This document shows, one piece after another, positions 35,799 to 45,571 of a DNA stretch of 64,000 nt. Source of the stretch: Pararobbsia alpina_A. Lineage in GTDB: Bacteria > Pseudomonadota > Gammaproteobacteria > Burkholderiales > Burkholderiaceae. Positions within the stretch are counted from its first letter, which is position 1. Each line of letters begins with the position of its first letter. The position numbers and the translations under genes were made by a program. The DNA lies in NCBI RefSeq assembly GCF_965118125.1, contig NZ_OZ221288.1:1984001-2048000 (forward strand), given 5' to 3'. The notes below the pieces were generated by a model. It was not told the DNA's origin. It saw only the letters and a list, made by a program, of their open reading frames with translations, and made no database searches.

Positions 35799-35912
35799 TT
35801 AATAGGGTGCACGTTTTTTGATCCTGGCAAACACGATCGCCATGACTGACACGGCCGCAAAGCCGAATACCCAGTGTCCGCGTATATCCAATCGGTGCCT
35901 GCCAATGCTCAC
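35799..35912 (-). CDS. Small membrane protein coupled to the SDR gene (37 aa)
   Basis: A GTG codon overlaps the stop of the SDR gene (GTGA) and opens a 37-codon frame. The product has a basic lead (MSIGRHRLDIRGH), one hydrophobic helix (WVFGFAAVSVMAIVFARI) and a basic tail (KKRAPY), the positive-inside pattern of a small single-span membrane protein. Stop-start overlap suggests translational coupling. No similar protein is known to me. The short length keeps confidence moderate. Confidence 0.45.
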   Translation of the reverse strand: MSIGRHRLDIRGHWVFGFAAVSVMAIVFARIKKRAPY

Positions 35913-36670
35913 TTGCCGCCCGTCACATCGAGGAAGGTGCCGGTGATAAAGGAGGCCTCGGCGCTGGCGAGCCACAGGATCGCTCGCGCAACCTCTTCGG
36001 GTTGACCACCTCGCCCCATTGGGATCGAATCCTTGACGCGATCCACCCGTCCCGGCTCGCCACCGCTCGCATGCATCTCGGTGTAGATGTGCCCAGGCCG
36101 AATGCAGTTGACGCGGATTCCTTCTCGGGCAACCTCTTTCGCAAAGCCGGTCGTGAACGTCTCGACAGCGCCTTTTGACGCGGCGTAGTCGACATATTCG
36201 TTTGGACTACCGAGGCGGGCCGATGCCGATGAGATATTGATCACGGAACCGCCGCGTCCGTTATGGCGATAGGACATCCGCTTCGCTGCTTGCTGCGCGC
36301 AGAGGATGGGGCCGATCGCATTGACGGCGAAGATGCGTTGCATCCGCTCGAATCCCAGATCCTCCAGCCTCGACTGCCGCGCGAGCATGGCGGCGTTGTT
36401 GACGAGTACATCAATGCGGCCGAATTCGCGATCGATGGCGCCGAAGAGCCTGGCGACCTGCTCCGGGTCTGCGCTATCTGCACGCATCGCCAAAGCTCGA
36501 CGCCCGGTCGCCTCAATGTCTGCCGCTACTGCCAATGCAGCGGATTCGTTGGCGACGTAGCTGATCGCGACATCGTAGCCTTGTGCGGCAGCGAGACGGG
36601 CCGTTGCGGCGCCTACACCGCGACCGCCGCCTGTGATGAGAATGACGGGTGCCTGAGAGGCGGCATTCAT
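35909..36670 (-). CDS. Classical SDR oxidoreductase
   Basis: A 253-residue short-chain dehydrogenase/reductase. The cofactor motif is TGGGRGVG (about residues 13-20), NNAA follows, and the catalytic residues lie in NISSASARLGSPNEYVDYAASKGA (Ser, Tyr-x-x-x-Lys). The C-terminus has the usual PEEVARAILWLAS and a FLDVTGGK ending. It is an NAD(P)-dependent oxidoreductase of the FabG-like group with an unknown substrate. GAGG precedes the ATG. It may be translated together with the small membrane protein downstream. Confidence 0.9.
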   Translation of the reverse strand: MNAASQAPVILITGGGRGVGAATARLAAAQGYDVAISYVANESAALAVAADIEATGRRALAMRADSADPEQVARLFGAIDREFGRIDVLVNNAAMLARQSRLEDLGFERMQRIFAVNAIGPILCAQQAAKRMSYRHNGRGGSVINISSASARLGSPNEYVDYAASKGAVETFTTGFAKEVAREGIRVNCIRPGHIYTEMHASGGEPGRVDRVKDSIPMGRGGQPEEVARAILWLASAEASFITGTFLDVTGGK

Positions 36671-36811
36671 TGAGCAAACCTCGTTGTGGTGTCGCGGAGC
36701 TTTAAGGGACGATGGGCAGCGAATATGTGCGACAACTTCCTGTGAGCGAGGAATTTGTGGGCGAAGACGGGGCCGTGGCGTAGGCGAATGGGTGGCGCAC
36801 CTTTCGTCATG

Positions 36812-37654
36812 TCAAAGCCCCAGACAAGCCGCTCCAGCCGCGACGACGATGCACGCGAGCCAGCGCGCCGGGCTGACGGCTTGCCGCAGAAACACGCGTC
36901 CAATCAAGACTGCGAACACCACGCTGGTTTCGCGCAACGCCGATACCGCGCCCATCGCACCCGATTGCAGTGCCCAGATCACGATTCCATACGCTGCGAC
37001 CGACACGAGGCCGCCAATGACCGACGAGACGACCGACAGCGGTGCCGTGCGTACGGGTGCCCACAGCGCAACAAACCCGCGTTTTGCGACAAACAGCACC
37101 GGCATCAGCCAATAGAACACGAACATCCAGGCGGTGTAGGCGGTGGCCTGATTGTTCGACAACCGTACGCCGATGCCGTCGATCACGGTGTAAAGCGCAA
37201 TCATCGCGCCTGTCGTCAACGCGGCGAAGGCACCCGAGCGCGACATGCGGCGTCCCTGCAGTGCGATCGCGATGATGCCGCCCGAGATCATCACGACGCC
37301 CAGCGCATGCAAGGGCCCGATGGACTCATGCGCGAAGCATGCTGCGCCGAGCGTCACAAGCAACGGCGACGAACCGCGAGCGATCGGGTACGCCATCGCG
37401 AGATCGTTGCGACGGTATGAGCGTATGAGGCTCACGTTGTAGACGTTATGAACGAGTCCCGACGCGATCAGATAAGGCCACGACGCGCTGGCGGGTATCG
37501 GAGCGAACACGATGACGATCGTAGCTACAGCGCCAATGGCGATGCCGATCCAGGTCATCGACAAAAAGCGGTCGCGGTTGCCATGCAATATCGCGTTCCA
37601 GCTTGCGTGAAGCATCGCGGCAAACAGCACGAAGCCGCCGGTAAGACTGAGCAT
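36812..37654 (-). CDS. EamA/DMT-family metabolite exporter
   Basis: A 280-residue inner-membrane protein with ten hydrophobic helices in two EamA repeats. The N-terminal repeat includes HASWNAILHGNRDRFLSM and the second repeat ends with ALRETSVVFAVLIGRVFL, a signature of drug/metabolite transporters. The start at 37654 (MLSLTGGFVLF) is used because it begins the first membrane helix directly. It diverges from a LysR-type regulator gene 174 bp away that probably controls it. The substrate is unknown; small metabolites or amino acids are typical. Confidence 0.87.
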   Translation of the reverse strand: MLSLTGGFVLFAAMLHASWNAILHGNRDRFLSMTWIGIAIGAVATIVIVFAPIPASASWPYLIASGLVHNVYNVSLIRSYRRNDLAMAYPIARGSSPLLVTLGAACFAHESIGPLHALGVVMISGGIIAIALQGRRMSRSGAFAALTTGAMIALYTVIDGIGVRLSNNQATAYTAWMFVFYWLMPVLFVAKRGFVALWAPVRTAPLSVVSSVIGGLVSVAAYGIVIWALQSGAMGAVSALRETSVVFAVLIGRVFLRQAVSPARWLACIVVAAGAACLGL

Positions 37655-37828
37655 GTGAGGTTCGGTCAGAAGGGGGTGAAGAACACGAAAGACCACGTAA
37701 GACCACGACAGATCGCGACCGCAGCCTCGTAATTAGTCGGGTAAGCGGCCTGGTAAGAAGAATATCTATCTTGAGATGCCCATTCAAACGAGTTAAATTG
37801 GCATTTCGCGTTAGAAAATCTCTCTTAA

Positions 37829-38722
37829 ATGAAGCGAGCCTTACCCCCTCTCAATGCTTTACGGGCTTTCGAGGCTGCGGGTCGGCTCGGCAGCTTCAAG
37901 GACGCGGCCGCGGAGTTGCATGTGACGCACGGTGCTGTGAGCCAGCAGGTTCGGTTGCTCGAGGAGTGGCTGGGCGCGCCGTTGTTTGAGCGGCATAACC
38001 GGCGCGTGAAGCTGACGGCGGCCGCGACGGCTTATCTTGAGGAAGTCGGGCCGCTGTTCGAGCAGCTCGAGCAAGCCACGGCGAGATACGGCATACCTGG
38101 AACCGTCTCACGGACGCTGACCGTGAGCTCGCTCGCGACGTTCACGTTACGCTGGCTCGTACCCAGGCTCGCGACGTTCCGGGCGGAGCACCCCGATCTG
38201 GAAGTCAGAGTCGAAACGTCGAGCGGGCCATTGGAGAGTCTCAAGGAGAGCTACGACGTCATCATTCGCGGCGGCCCGGATACGTTTTACGGCTATGTGA
38301 TGCAGCCGTTCCTGAGCGAAGAGCGCGTTCCGGTCTGCAGTCCTGCGTTACTGGAACGGTTTCCGTTGCGCTATCCCGCAGACCTCAGACATCACACCTT
38401 GCTGCATACGTCGAGTCTTCCGCGCCTTTGGGGAGACTGGCTCTCGAGTGCGCAGATACCTTCGCTGACGCCGGCCGCGGCGCTGACCTTCGATCATTTC
38501 TATCTGACGTTGCAGGCCGCGATTGACGGCATCGGTATCGCGATGGGCCCCACTGCGCTCGTATCCGACGATCTTGCTGCTGGCCGGCTCGTTGCACCGT
38601 TTGCAGGGCCACGTCTGCCGTCGCGGAGCTATTGCACGTATGTGCCGCAGGAAAAGGTCGGCGATGAACGGGTCGAGGTGTTCTGTGCGTGGCTCAGGAG
38701 TGAGGGGAGCCGTCTGGCCTGA
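37829..38722 (+). CDS. LysR-family regulator, GcvA-like
   Basis: A 297-residue LysR regulator. The N-terminal helix-turn-helix (residues 5-65) reads PPLNALRAFEAAGRLGSFKD and AVSQQVRLLEEWLG, the GcvA/AmpR-type signature. The substrate-binding domain covers 90-295, with the usual VIIRGG and a C-terminal FCAWLRSE. It is divergent from the DMT exporter. It is followed after 88 bases by a strong terminator. The effector is unknown; the exporter gene is the natural target. Confidence 0.9.
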   Translation: MKRALPPLNALRAFEAAGRLGSFKDAAAELHVTHGAVSQQVRLLEEWLGAPLFERHNRRVKLTAAATAYLEEVGPLFEQLEQATARYGIPGTVSRTLTVSSLATFTLRWLVPRLATFRAEHPDLEVRVETSSGPLESLKESYDVIIRGGPDTFYGYVMQPFLSEERVPVCSPALLERFPLRYPADLRHHTLLHTSSLPRLWGDWLSSAQIPSLTPAAALTFDHFYLTLQAAIDGIGIAMGPTALVSDDLAAGRLVAPFAGPRLPSRSYCTYVPQEKVGDERVEVFCAWLRSEGSRLA

Positions 38723-38810
38723 TTTGCCAGCCGCATGCGAAGCGATGCGTTCGCCAAGACATTGCTAAGACACCACTAAGGCATCGTTAAGGTTTTGCCC
38801 GACATCGAAC

Positions 38811-38844
38811 GGGGCTTCTTGCGCGTACGCAAGAAGCCCCTTTT
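38811..38844 (+). terminator. Rho-independent terminator after the LysR gene
   Basis: A perfect 13-bp stem (GGGGCTTCTTGCG with CGCAAGAAGCCCC) and a CGTA loop are followed by four T residues. It separates the LysR gene from the convergent SDR gene and may act for both strands. Confidence 0.85.
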
Positions 38845-38849
38845 CCTTC

Positions 38850-39560
38850 TTAACGACCGGCGCTCTGGCCGCCGTCGACATGCAGGATGTCTCCTGTTAC
38901 GAACGTCGTCGATTCAAGGTAAAGAATCGCGTTGACGATATCGCTTGTCTCACCGATGCGGCCCAGCGGGTGGAATGTCCCGAGCGCGGCGTGCGTTTCC
39001 GGTGAGTGCATCGGCGTATTGATGACACCGGGCGCAACGGCGTTTACGCGGATGCCTTTTTTTGCGTACTCGATGGCGAGCGACCTCGTCGCGGCATTGA
39101 GCCCGCCTTTCGTCAGCGCTGCCATGACGGAATAGATCCCGCTGATCGCCTGATCGACGACGCTGGCGGTCACGCTCACCACGTGACCGCTCGAACGCTT
39201 TTCCATTTCCGCGATTGCGAGCTGCGTGATGTAGTAGAAGCCTGCGAGATTGACGTTCGTGACGGCTTCGAACTCTTCTTGCGTGTGCTCCGTGAAGGGC
39301 TTGCCGATGTAAATGCCGGCATTGTTAACAAGGGTATCGATCCTTCCGAAGCGGGCCACGCCTTCGGAAATGACGCGCTGGGCCGTTGCCGGATCGCCGA
39401 TATCGCCGGCAATCGTCAGAATGTCCGGATCGTCCGACGGCTTGATCGACCGCGACGTGGCGACCACGCGATAGTCGAGGTTTCTGAATGCTTGTACGAC
39501 GGCGGCTCCAATGCCTTGCGATGCACCGGTGACGACTGCAACCTTTTGCGACGTGCTCAT
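38850..39560 (-). CDS. Classical SDR oxidoreductase
   Basis: A 236-residue short-chain dehydrogenase/reductase. The nucleotide-binding motif is TGASQGIG (about residues 11-18), followed by NNAGIY. The catalytic Ser lies in VVSVTASV and the expected Tyr in SGIYSVMAALTKGG. That Tyr segment reads YSVMAALTK, so Tyr and Lys are spaced seven apart rather than the usual Tyr-x-x-x-Lys, which is worth checking. The start at 39560 (MSTSQKVAVVTG) places the Rossmann fold at once. It diverges from a LysR gene. Confidence 0.85.
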   Translation of the reverse strand: MSTSQKVAVVTGASQGIGAAVVQAFRNLDYRVVATSRSIKPSDDPDILTIAGDIGDPATAQRVISEGVARFGRIDTLVNNAGIYIGKPFTEHTQEEFEAVTNVNLAGFYYITQLAIAEMEKRSSGHVVSVTASVVDQAISGIYSVMAALTKGGLNAATRSLAIEYAKKGIRVNAVAPGVINTPMHSPETHAALGTFHPLGRIGETSDIVNAILYLESTTFVTGDILHVDGGQSAGR

Positions 39561-39809
39561 GTTTTCACTCCAAATAATCAGCGTGACTTCATGGTATGCG
39601 GATGCGATATCTGCAACAATTACCCAACTCGGCAAATCTTTATTGCTAAAACAGCATTCGAGGTTTTGTCGACGTACAAGGGTGCAGGCGGCACTTGGCG
39701 AAGCGCTGCTTGCCCCTATAGCCCTGAGCACTTAGCGCCATCGTCACCTTCGATTCGACGCACACGGCGCCCACTTGCAGGACACCCCGCAACGCCATAA
39801 GACGCAGCC

Positions 39810-40733
39810 ATGAATATCCAGGCCCTTCGATATTTCCTGATGGTCTCGACGACCGGGAGTTTTCTCGCCACGGCGCGGCACTTCGACGTTCCCGCTTCAT
39901 CGGTGTCGCGTTTTGTTGCCGCACTGGAGAAGGAACTCGGGCAACAACTGTTCTATCGGAGCACGCGTGCGGTCAGGCTCACGGAACAAGGACAGCGCTA
40001 CTACACGCAGGTGCGCGAGGCGATCGAACTTCTCGATGACGCTGCAGACCAGCTCGCGCATCGCGATGCCAGTATTCGCGGACTCGTCAGGATCAACGCG
40101 CCTGAGGCGCTGGGCAGGCTTCATATCGCGCACCTGATCAATCAGCTTCAAGCGAAATACCCGGAGCTGTCGATCGAACTGACGCTGACCGATGCGTTGA
40201 TCGATCCGGTGCTGGAAGGCGCCGACATTGCGATTCGCGTGGGCCCGCTGACCGACTCAGGGCTGATCGGCAAAGTGCTCGGCGTCCAACGTTATCGGCT
40301 TGTCGCAAGCCCTGAATACCTCGCCTTGCACGGTATGCCGCAAGCACCGGAAGATCTTCGGACGCACAGCTGCCTCTTGTACAAGGGGCATCAAGGTGCG
40401 CAACGGTGGTACTTCAGACGGGCGACCAAAGACAAATTCATATCCATCGACGTCAGCGGCTCCTTGCGAAGCAACAACGCTGAAACGCTGGTTGCCGCTG
40501 CAATGGCAGGACGCGGGATCGTGCTGTTTCCGAGCTGGCTGTTCGACCCGGCATGGTTCAACGACGGAAAGTTGACGAGTTTGCTGACAGACTGGGACAA
40601 GTCCGCGTCACCCGAGGACAGGCAGATCCAGATCCTCTCGCCAGAGAACCGCTTGCGGTCGCAGAAGGTACGGGAAGTTTCGGCTTTTCTAGCGGAGGCA
40701 ATCGGGTCACCGCCGTACTGGGATCGCGCGTGA
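39810..40733 (+). CDS. LysR-family regulator
   Basis: A 307-residue LysR regulator starting MNIQALRYFLMVSTTGSFLA. The winged helix-turn-helix (SSVSRFVAALEKELGQQLF, then RSTRAVRLTEQG) is followed by a co-inducer domain with GADIAIRVGPLTDSGL. It resembles the DsdC/CrgA-like branch that controls adjacent oxidoreductases. It diverges from the SDR gene 249 bp away and is its likely regulator. The inducer is unknown. Confidence 0.9.
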   Translation: MNIQALRYFLMVSTTGSFLATARHFDVPASSVSRFVAALEKELGQQLFYRSTRAVRLTEQGQRYYTQVREAIELLDDAADQLAHRDASIRGLVRINAPEALGRLHIAHLINQLQAKYPELSIELTLTDALIDPVLEGADIAIRVGPLTDSGLIGKVLGVQRYRLVASPEYLALHGMPQAPEDLRTHSCLLYKGHQGAQRWYFRRATKDKFISIDVSGSLRSNNAETLVAAAMAGRGIVLFPSWLFDPAWFNDGKLTSLLTDWDKSASPEDRQIQILSPENRLRSQKVREVSAFLAEAIGSPPYWDRA

Positions 40734-40804
40734 GAGGCGACCGTTCCGGCGATGTCCCTTTTCTCCAGGCTGTCCGGTCTGGTGACGACAGCCCGGTTTG
40801 ACAG

Positions 40805-41233
40805 CTACGTGACGATGGCACCAAAGCACGCGTCGACCGCATGAGCGTGCACCATCTCGCGACGGTTTTTCACACCTTGCTTACCGGCGTCCGGACGAAA
40901 CACCGCATCGCCGGGAGCGATAGGCAAGCCTGATAGCGCGCACAGGGCGTGGATACGCGCTGTCCCTTTGCGCCAGATCTGCGCCTGGTAGGAGCAACCC
41001 GTCGAGTCGACCCAGCGCATGGTCACGGTAATGGCCGACTCCTGTTCAATGCATGCGACCTGGCAGGCATCCGAGGGGACGTATGACCCGGAGCCGCCAG
41101 GCGGACGCGGAGCGCGTCCTCCTAGCCACTCGACGATGCGCGCCCAACTCAGTCCACCTCGCCTGGCATCAAAAATCATGTCTTGCTGCATGTTGAAATG
41201 CGAATTCATGCGTTGGTCCGGCGCGCTGCGCAT
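40805..41233 (-). CDS. DUF3331-like protein
   Basis: About 142 residues. The segment ALCALSGLPIAPGDAVFRP matches the C-terminal part of DUF3331, a family of short proteins found mostly in Burkholderia and relatives with unknown function. A WVDSTGCSYQAQIWR strand precedes it. The start is uncertain: an ATG overlapping the NmrA stop codon (TGATG) is preferred here, but ATGs at 41251 and 41209 are also possible. It is co-directional with the NmrA-type gene and may be translationally coupled. Confidence 0.7.
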   Translation of the reverse strand: MRSAPDQRMNSHFNMQQDMIFDARRGGLSWARIVEWLGGRAPRPPGGSGSYVPSDACQVACIEQESAITVTMRWVDSTGCSYQAQIWRKGTARIHALCALSGLPIAPGDAVFRPDAGKQGVKNRREMVHAHAVDACFGAIVT

Positions 41234-41976
41234 CAACGGCGGCTGAGCCATTCATTCATGCCAATGTGCCCGTTGCGCGCTTCACCCAAAGGCACGAGCG
41301 AATGCGATTCCACCTTGCCACCGAAATACGCAGCCTCCGGATCGCAGACGACGTGACGTCCGTCACCGACTGCCTTGAGAAAGCGGTCGACAATTTCATT
41401 GAACGGGGCGCGCTCAGGTCCTGCGATCTCAATCGCGCCATTTCGCGGCGGCTCAAGCGCGATATCGGCAACGAATGCGGCCACATCGTCCGCGGCGATC
41501 GGCTGGAACAATCCGGGCGACAGCCTGATTGATGTCCCGTCAAAACTCGAATCCGCGATGCCGGGCAGAAACTCCATGAATTGCGTGGACCGGATGATGG
41601 TGTACGGAATGCCCGCAGCCTTGATCAGCCGTTCCTGAGCCAGCTTCGCGCGGAAATAGCCATTGGCGGGCGTGCGCTCGATTCCCACGATCGAAAGCGC
41701 GACGTGATGGCTGACTCCAGCCGCGGCTTCAGTTGCATGGATATTGCGGCCGGACGTCTCGAAGAACTCGAGCACCGCGTTGTCCTCGAACGACGGCGAA
41801 TTGGCGAGGTCGATGACGGTATGCACACCTGACATGGCCTCTTTGAGACCCTCTCCGGTGATGGTGTTGACACCGCTTCTCGGCGAGGCCGCAATGACCT
41901 CATGTCCTTGCCGGCGAAGAATGTCACCCGTCTTCGTGCCGATCAGGCCCGTGCCTCCGACGATCAGTATTTTCAT
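41233..41976 (-). CDS. NmrA/SDR-a family NAD(P)-binding protein
   Basis: A 247-residue protein with a Rossmann start (MKILIVGGTGLIGTKTGDIL) and the NmrA-type continuation (TITGEGLKEAMSGVHTVIDLAN). The segment SIVGIERTPANGYFRAKLAQE holds the Tyr-x-x-x-Lys-like pair used by related redox proteins. It is the second protein of this kind in the window (compare 30863-31804). It lies 303 bp downstream of a co-directional LysR gene. The substrate or sensing role is unknown. Confidence 0.85.
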   Translation of the reverse strand: MKILIVGGTGLIGTKTGDILRRQGHEVIAASPRSGVNTITGEGLKEAMSGVHTVIDLANSPSFEDNAVLEFFETSGRNIHATEAAAGVSHHVALSIVGIERTPANGYFRAKLAQERLIKAAGIPYTIIRSTQFMEFLPGIADSSFDGTSIRLSPGLFQPIAADDVAAFVADIALEPPRNGAIEIAGPERAPFNEIVDRFLKAVGDGRHVVCDPEAAYFGGKVESHSLVPLGEARNGHIGMNEWLSRR

Positions 41977-42279
41977 AATCTCAATCTCCTGGCAAATGCG
42001 TTCCTATGTGCGCGCGTTGCCCACACATGTGAACAATGGACGGACCTCCAAAAACTGCGAAGGCTCGTGGTTCAATTCAATGAGGATACCTACGTGATGG
42101 GCTACTACCGGCGGCTATCGTGCGTCGTCGCTGCCTTGTGAAAATAGTAGTCTGATTGAAGGCTTCAGGGAGAGGTTGTGCGCGGACATCTACGTTGTCG
42201 AATTCGCACCAATGCTGCTGAATGGGCCCGACGCTATTTCCTCTTGCGACATCACGCCACCACCGACATGCGCAAACGT
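41977..42279. other. Gap between NmrA and LysR genes
   Basis: About 300 bases. Near 42010-42140 a plus-strand frame reads CEQWTDLQKLRRLVVQFNED, which looks coding-like but has no clear start, ribosome-binding site or known relative. It may be a decayed gene fragment. I see no terminator. Confidence 0.3.
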
Positions 42280-43317
42280 TCAAGCCACGAGCTGATGCAA
42301 GGCGTGCTCCGGCTCGTCGTCGTTAAACCCCGTCAAGTGATTCAGATTCAGCGCGCGAATTTTCTCGGTCATAAAGTCGATGAACACGCGAATTCGCGTC
42401 GGCAAATGCTGCCGGCTCAGGTAGCAGATGTAGTGTCCCCGGTCGTCGGGCGCATACCCCGCCAAAGCGACGACCAGTTGTCTGGATGAAATCAGGTCAC
42501 CGATCTGGTAGCCCGCCATTTGCGCAATGCCTCGCCCGCGTAGCACAGCATCCGATACGAGTTCCGCATCGTTGAAAGTCAGGCGCGCTGTGGGAAGGAT
42601 CTTCCGGAGGTGCCCGTCGATCTTGAACTCCCAGTCGTGCAGGCGCCCGCTTGAAGATCGGAGGTTGATGCATTCGTGATGGCACAACTCATCGGGCGTG
42701 AGGGGGAGCCCGTATTTGTCCACATAAGAAGGCGCGGCACACACCGCCATCTGCATGGGCACCAGTTGTTTGGCAATGATGCTCGAGTCTTCAATGCGGC
42801 CATTGCGGAAAGCGACATCGATTTGCTCTGCGGCAAAATCGGTCGGTCGATCGTCAAGGAGCAGGTCGATCGCGACGTCCGGAAAGGCTTCGGAGAACCC
42901 CTGTAGAAGCGGTGCAACGATCGTTCGTCCGAAACTCACTGTCGAGCTGATCCGTATCAGGCCGCGAGGCGGCCCGTTGCGAAGCTCCAGCATGTCGTTC
43001 ATCGCGTCGACGATTTGTGTCACGCCTTGCCTGCAATTCTCGAAGAATCGCTCCCCTTCGGACGTCAGGCTGGTCGAGCGGGTCGTGCGGAGGAAGAGGC
43101 GCGTGCTGATCTGCGTTTCCAGTTTCTGTACGTTTCTGCATACCGCCGAGCGTCCGACGCCCAATCTCTCGGCAGCCTTGGCGAAACTGCCCTCGCTCGC
43201 GACGGCCATAAAAGCGATGATGCCCGCATAGCAACCGGCGACGCTCGAGGACAGCGCATCAGCGCGATTCGGCAGGCTCAAACGAAAATTGCGCTGAGAA
43301 GCGTCCAACTGATCCAT
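42280..43317 (-). CDS. LysR-family regulator
   Basis: About 345 residues. The helix-turn-helix (FMAVASEGSFAKAAERLGVG, RSAVCRNVQKLETQ) is preceded by about 35 extra residues, longer than the usual 5-10, so translation may start further inside. The LysR substrate domain follows, with RGLIRISSTVSFGRTIVAPL and IDVAFRNGRIEDSS. The start MDQLDASQRN follows a GAGGA motif. It is upstream of and co-directional with the NmrA gene and diverges from the MocR-type gene. Confidence 0.87.
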   Translation of the reverse strand: MDQLDASQRNFRLSLPNRADALSSSVAGCYAGIIAFMAVASEGSFAKAAERLGVGRSAVCRNVQKLETQISTRLFLRTTRSTSLTSEGERFFENCRQGVTQIVDAMNDMLELRNGPPRGLIRISSTVSFGRTIVAPLLQGFSEAFPDVAIDLLLDDRPTDFAAEQIDVAFRNGRIEDSSIIAKQLVPMQMAVCAAPSYVDKYGLPLTPDELCHHECINLRSSSGRLHDWEFKIDGHLRKILPTARLTFNDAELVSDAVLRGRGIAQMAGYQIGDLISSRQLVVALAGYAPDDRGHYICYLSRQHLPTRIRVFIDFMTEKIRALNLNHLTGFNDDEPEHALHQLVA

Positions 43318-43763
43318 TTCCAGATCCTCACTCGAGCGATGCGGCGCCTGCGGCATTCCGGCTGGCGGTCAACCTGATCCACCTGATTCAAAAGCTAGGC
43401 CGTTCGCGGACGAAGGTAAATGCCTCGATCGGCTCGGCCATCTCGTCAAAAGGACTCAACGCCTCATCCGAAGGTATAGGTTCGCGAGCGGGTAGATACC
43501 CCGATATTGCGGGCAAAGCACGCCCGAGTAATGGGCCAGTTTTCTGTTGGGTGAATAGTCCAGTCGCTGAACTGTCACAACGCGCCGGGCCAATCCGTCT
43601 TGTAGCGGTTGGCCCGTGAGATCGACAGGGTTCGATCTCACAGGGTCGGATCCGGGCCCGCGCCGCATGTCGAGCTGGACGCCTATAAAGGGCATGAAGC
43701 CAGGCAGTCTCGTCATGCAGCAGTCTCACGGATCCTGCGGCCTCCCTTTCATGAACTGCCTGT
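43318..43763. other. Intergenic region between LysR and MocR-type genes
   Basis: This 446-base divergent promoter region contains only weak frames on the minus strand, without ribosome-binding sites or recognisable motifs. The direct repeats at its centre, such as GATCGACAGGGTTCGATC, could be regulator sites. I see no confirmed element. Confidence 0.35.
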
Positions 43764-45311
43764 ATGAGTAAAGAATCTGCGAGTCCGTCGCGTGACTTGA
43801 TGCGCCAACCGACGGCCATCGTGTGGGACCTTCCGCTGGGCGTGCCTGATGCCGGTAAAACACTGCAAAGATGGCTGTACGACGCGCTGCGGCAAGCGAT
43901 CGTATCGGGGCGTCTGCCGGGCGGCAGCCTTCTGCCCGGGAGCCGAACGCTCGCTCAACGATACGGCGTGTCGAGGGGCACGGTGTCGAGCGCGTACGAA
44001 CAGCTCCATGCCGAAGGCTACGTCGTCAGCCACGCGCGCAGCGGGACACGTGTGTGCGATACGTTTTCGCGTCGGGGCCTTGGCCGTGTCCTGCCAGAAA
44101 CACCCGCCATGGACTTCCGTGCGGCGGTCTCGCGCGACACACCGCGGCAGCCGGACACGCCGTGGGTCGAGCGGCTCTTCGAACACGAGTCGCCCTTTCC
44201 GGTGACTTCCGTTACCAGGCCGCCGCAGGCCTTTCATCCTCACCGCGGCGATATTCGACTGTTCCCCGTCGATCTGTGGCGGCGTCTGCATGTTCGTCAA
44301 CTCAGACAGTCGCGCCTGCTGGCGTTGAACGACACCAGCCCGGCAGGTCTTTACGAGCTGCGATACGCGATCGCCCGGCATCTGGCCATTGCGCGCGGGG
44401 TCGACGTCTCGCCGGACCAGATCGCCATTGTCGGCAGCGCTCAGCAGGCGCTGGATCTCTGCCTGCGGCTGCTGACGCATCCAGGCGACGCGGTCTGGAT
44501 GGAGGACCCGGGCTACGTCGCGGCTCGCCAGATCATCCATGCGAGCGGCGCCTCGATCATCAACGTTCCTGTCGACGAGTCGGGAATGCGTGTGGAAGAC
44601 GCGATTCGTCAGGCGCCGACAGCGCCGCTTGCGTACGTCACGCCTTCACGCCAATGCCCGCTTGGCGTTCCGCTTTCCGCGGCGCGACGCCATGCGATTC
44701 TGCAATGGGCGATCGAGCGTAACGCGGTGATTTTCGAAGACGACTACGACAGTGAATATCACTTTCGCGCAGGGGGACAACCCGCGTTGCGAAGCTTGAG
44801 CGGCGCGGAAGACCATGTGGTGATGGTCGGCACGTTCAGCAAGCTGATGTTCCCTTCGCTGAGGATCGCGTACGCGGTCCTGCCTCCGCATCTTGTCAGC
44901 GCCTTTGTGCGGAGCATTTCAGTGACGAGTCGAAGTGCGAACGGGTTGACGCAAGCCGTGCTCGCCGACTTTCTCAACGAAGGGCATTTGGATCGCCACA
45001 TTCGTCGCACGCGAAGAATTTATGCGGCGCGCGCTGAGGCCTTTGAACGGTCCAGCCAACGCTACTGGAAGGGATTGATTGAGACGCCGGCGACATACTC
45101 GGGGCTCGATGCGGTATGTCGACTTGCCGAGATCGACGAACGCACAGCGGTGCACAAACTTTCGTCGGTGGGCATCGACGCGGCGCCGTTGGCGAAATAC
45201 GCGCAGCAATATGATCATCGCGCCGGGTTGCTCATGGGATTTGCTGCGATGAGCGAAGAGGAAATCGATCAGGCGGCCCAGCGCGTTTCCAATGTGTTGC
45301 GCGGACCCTAG
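43764..45311 (+). CDS. MocR/PdxR-type regulator (GntR helix-turn-helix plus aminotransferase domain)
   Basis: A 515-residue GntR-MocR fusion. The N-terminal winged helix (about 35-100) has LPGSRTLAQRYGVSRGTVSS. A fold-type I aminotransferase-like domain follows (about 140-510). It keeps the PLP-binding Asp (FEDDYDSEYHF) and the Lys in GTFSKLMFPSLRIAY. Such proteins use PLP as an effector and control vitamin B6, GABA or amino-acid genes. No pdx or gab genes are next to it, so its target is unknown. Start alternatives exist at 43764 and 43800. Confidence 0.9.
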   Translation: MSKESASPSRDLMRQPTAIVWDLPLGVPDAGKTLQRWLYDALRQAIVSGRLPGGSLLPGSRTLAQRYGVSRGTVSSAYEQLHAEGYVVSHARSGTRVCDTFSRRGLGRVLPETPAMDFRAAVSRDTPRQPDTPWVERLFEHESPFPVTSVTRPPQAFHPHRGDIRLFPVDLWRRLHVRQLRQSRLLALNDTSPAGLYELRYAIARHLAIARGVDVSPDQIAIVGSAQQALDLCLRLLTHPGDAVWMEDPGYVAARQIIHASGASIINVPVDESGMRVEDAIRQAPTAPLAYVTPSRQCPLGVPLSAARRHAILQWAIERNAVIFEDDYDSEYHFRAGGQPALRSLSGAEDHVVMVGTFSKLMFPSLRIAYAVLPPHLVSAFVRSISVTSRSANGLTQAVLADFLNEGHLDRHIRRTRRIYAARAEAFERSSQRYWKGLIETPATYSGLDAVCRLAEIDERTAVHKLSSVGIDAAPLAKYAQQYDHRAGLLMGFAAMSEEEIDQAAQRVSNVLRGP

Positions 45312-45571
45312 CGGACTGCCCGGCAGTGGCGGAGCGGACTGGCTGGAAAGACGCTGAACATGGGCGACACGATCTTAGCGTTGCGCAATGGTTCTGCGCG
45401 CACGCATTGCGGTATGGCAATCACGTTCCGCACGACGCATTGACCATGGGTATTGGTGCGAAAAAGGCAACGTTGCGATGCCCTGAGCGTGTCTTCCTGC
45501 GGGTGACGAGCGCGGCTACGATCACCTGAAGTTAAAACCCCCCTCCGGGGATTTCGAAGTCGGAGCCGATT

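Noticed and set aside
43388..43819. A 143-codon minus-strand frame in the gap before the MocR-type gene
   Set aside because: No ribosome-binding site, poor codon bias and no known motif.
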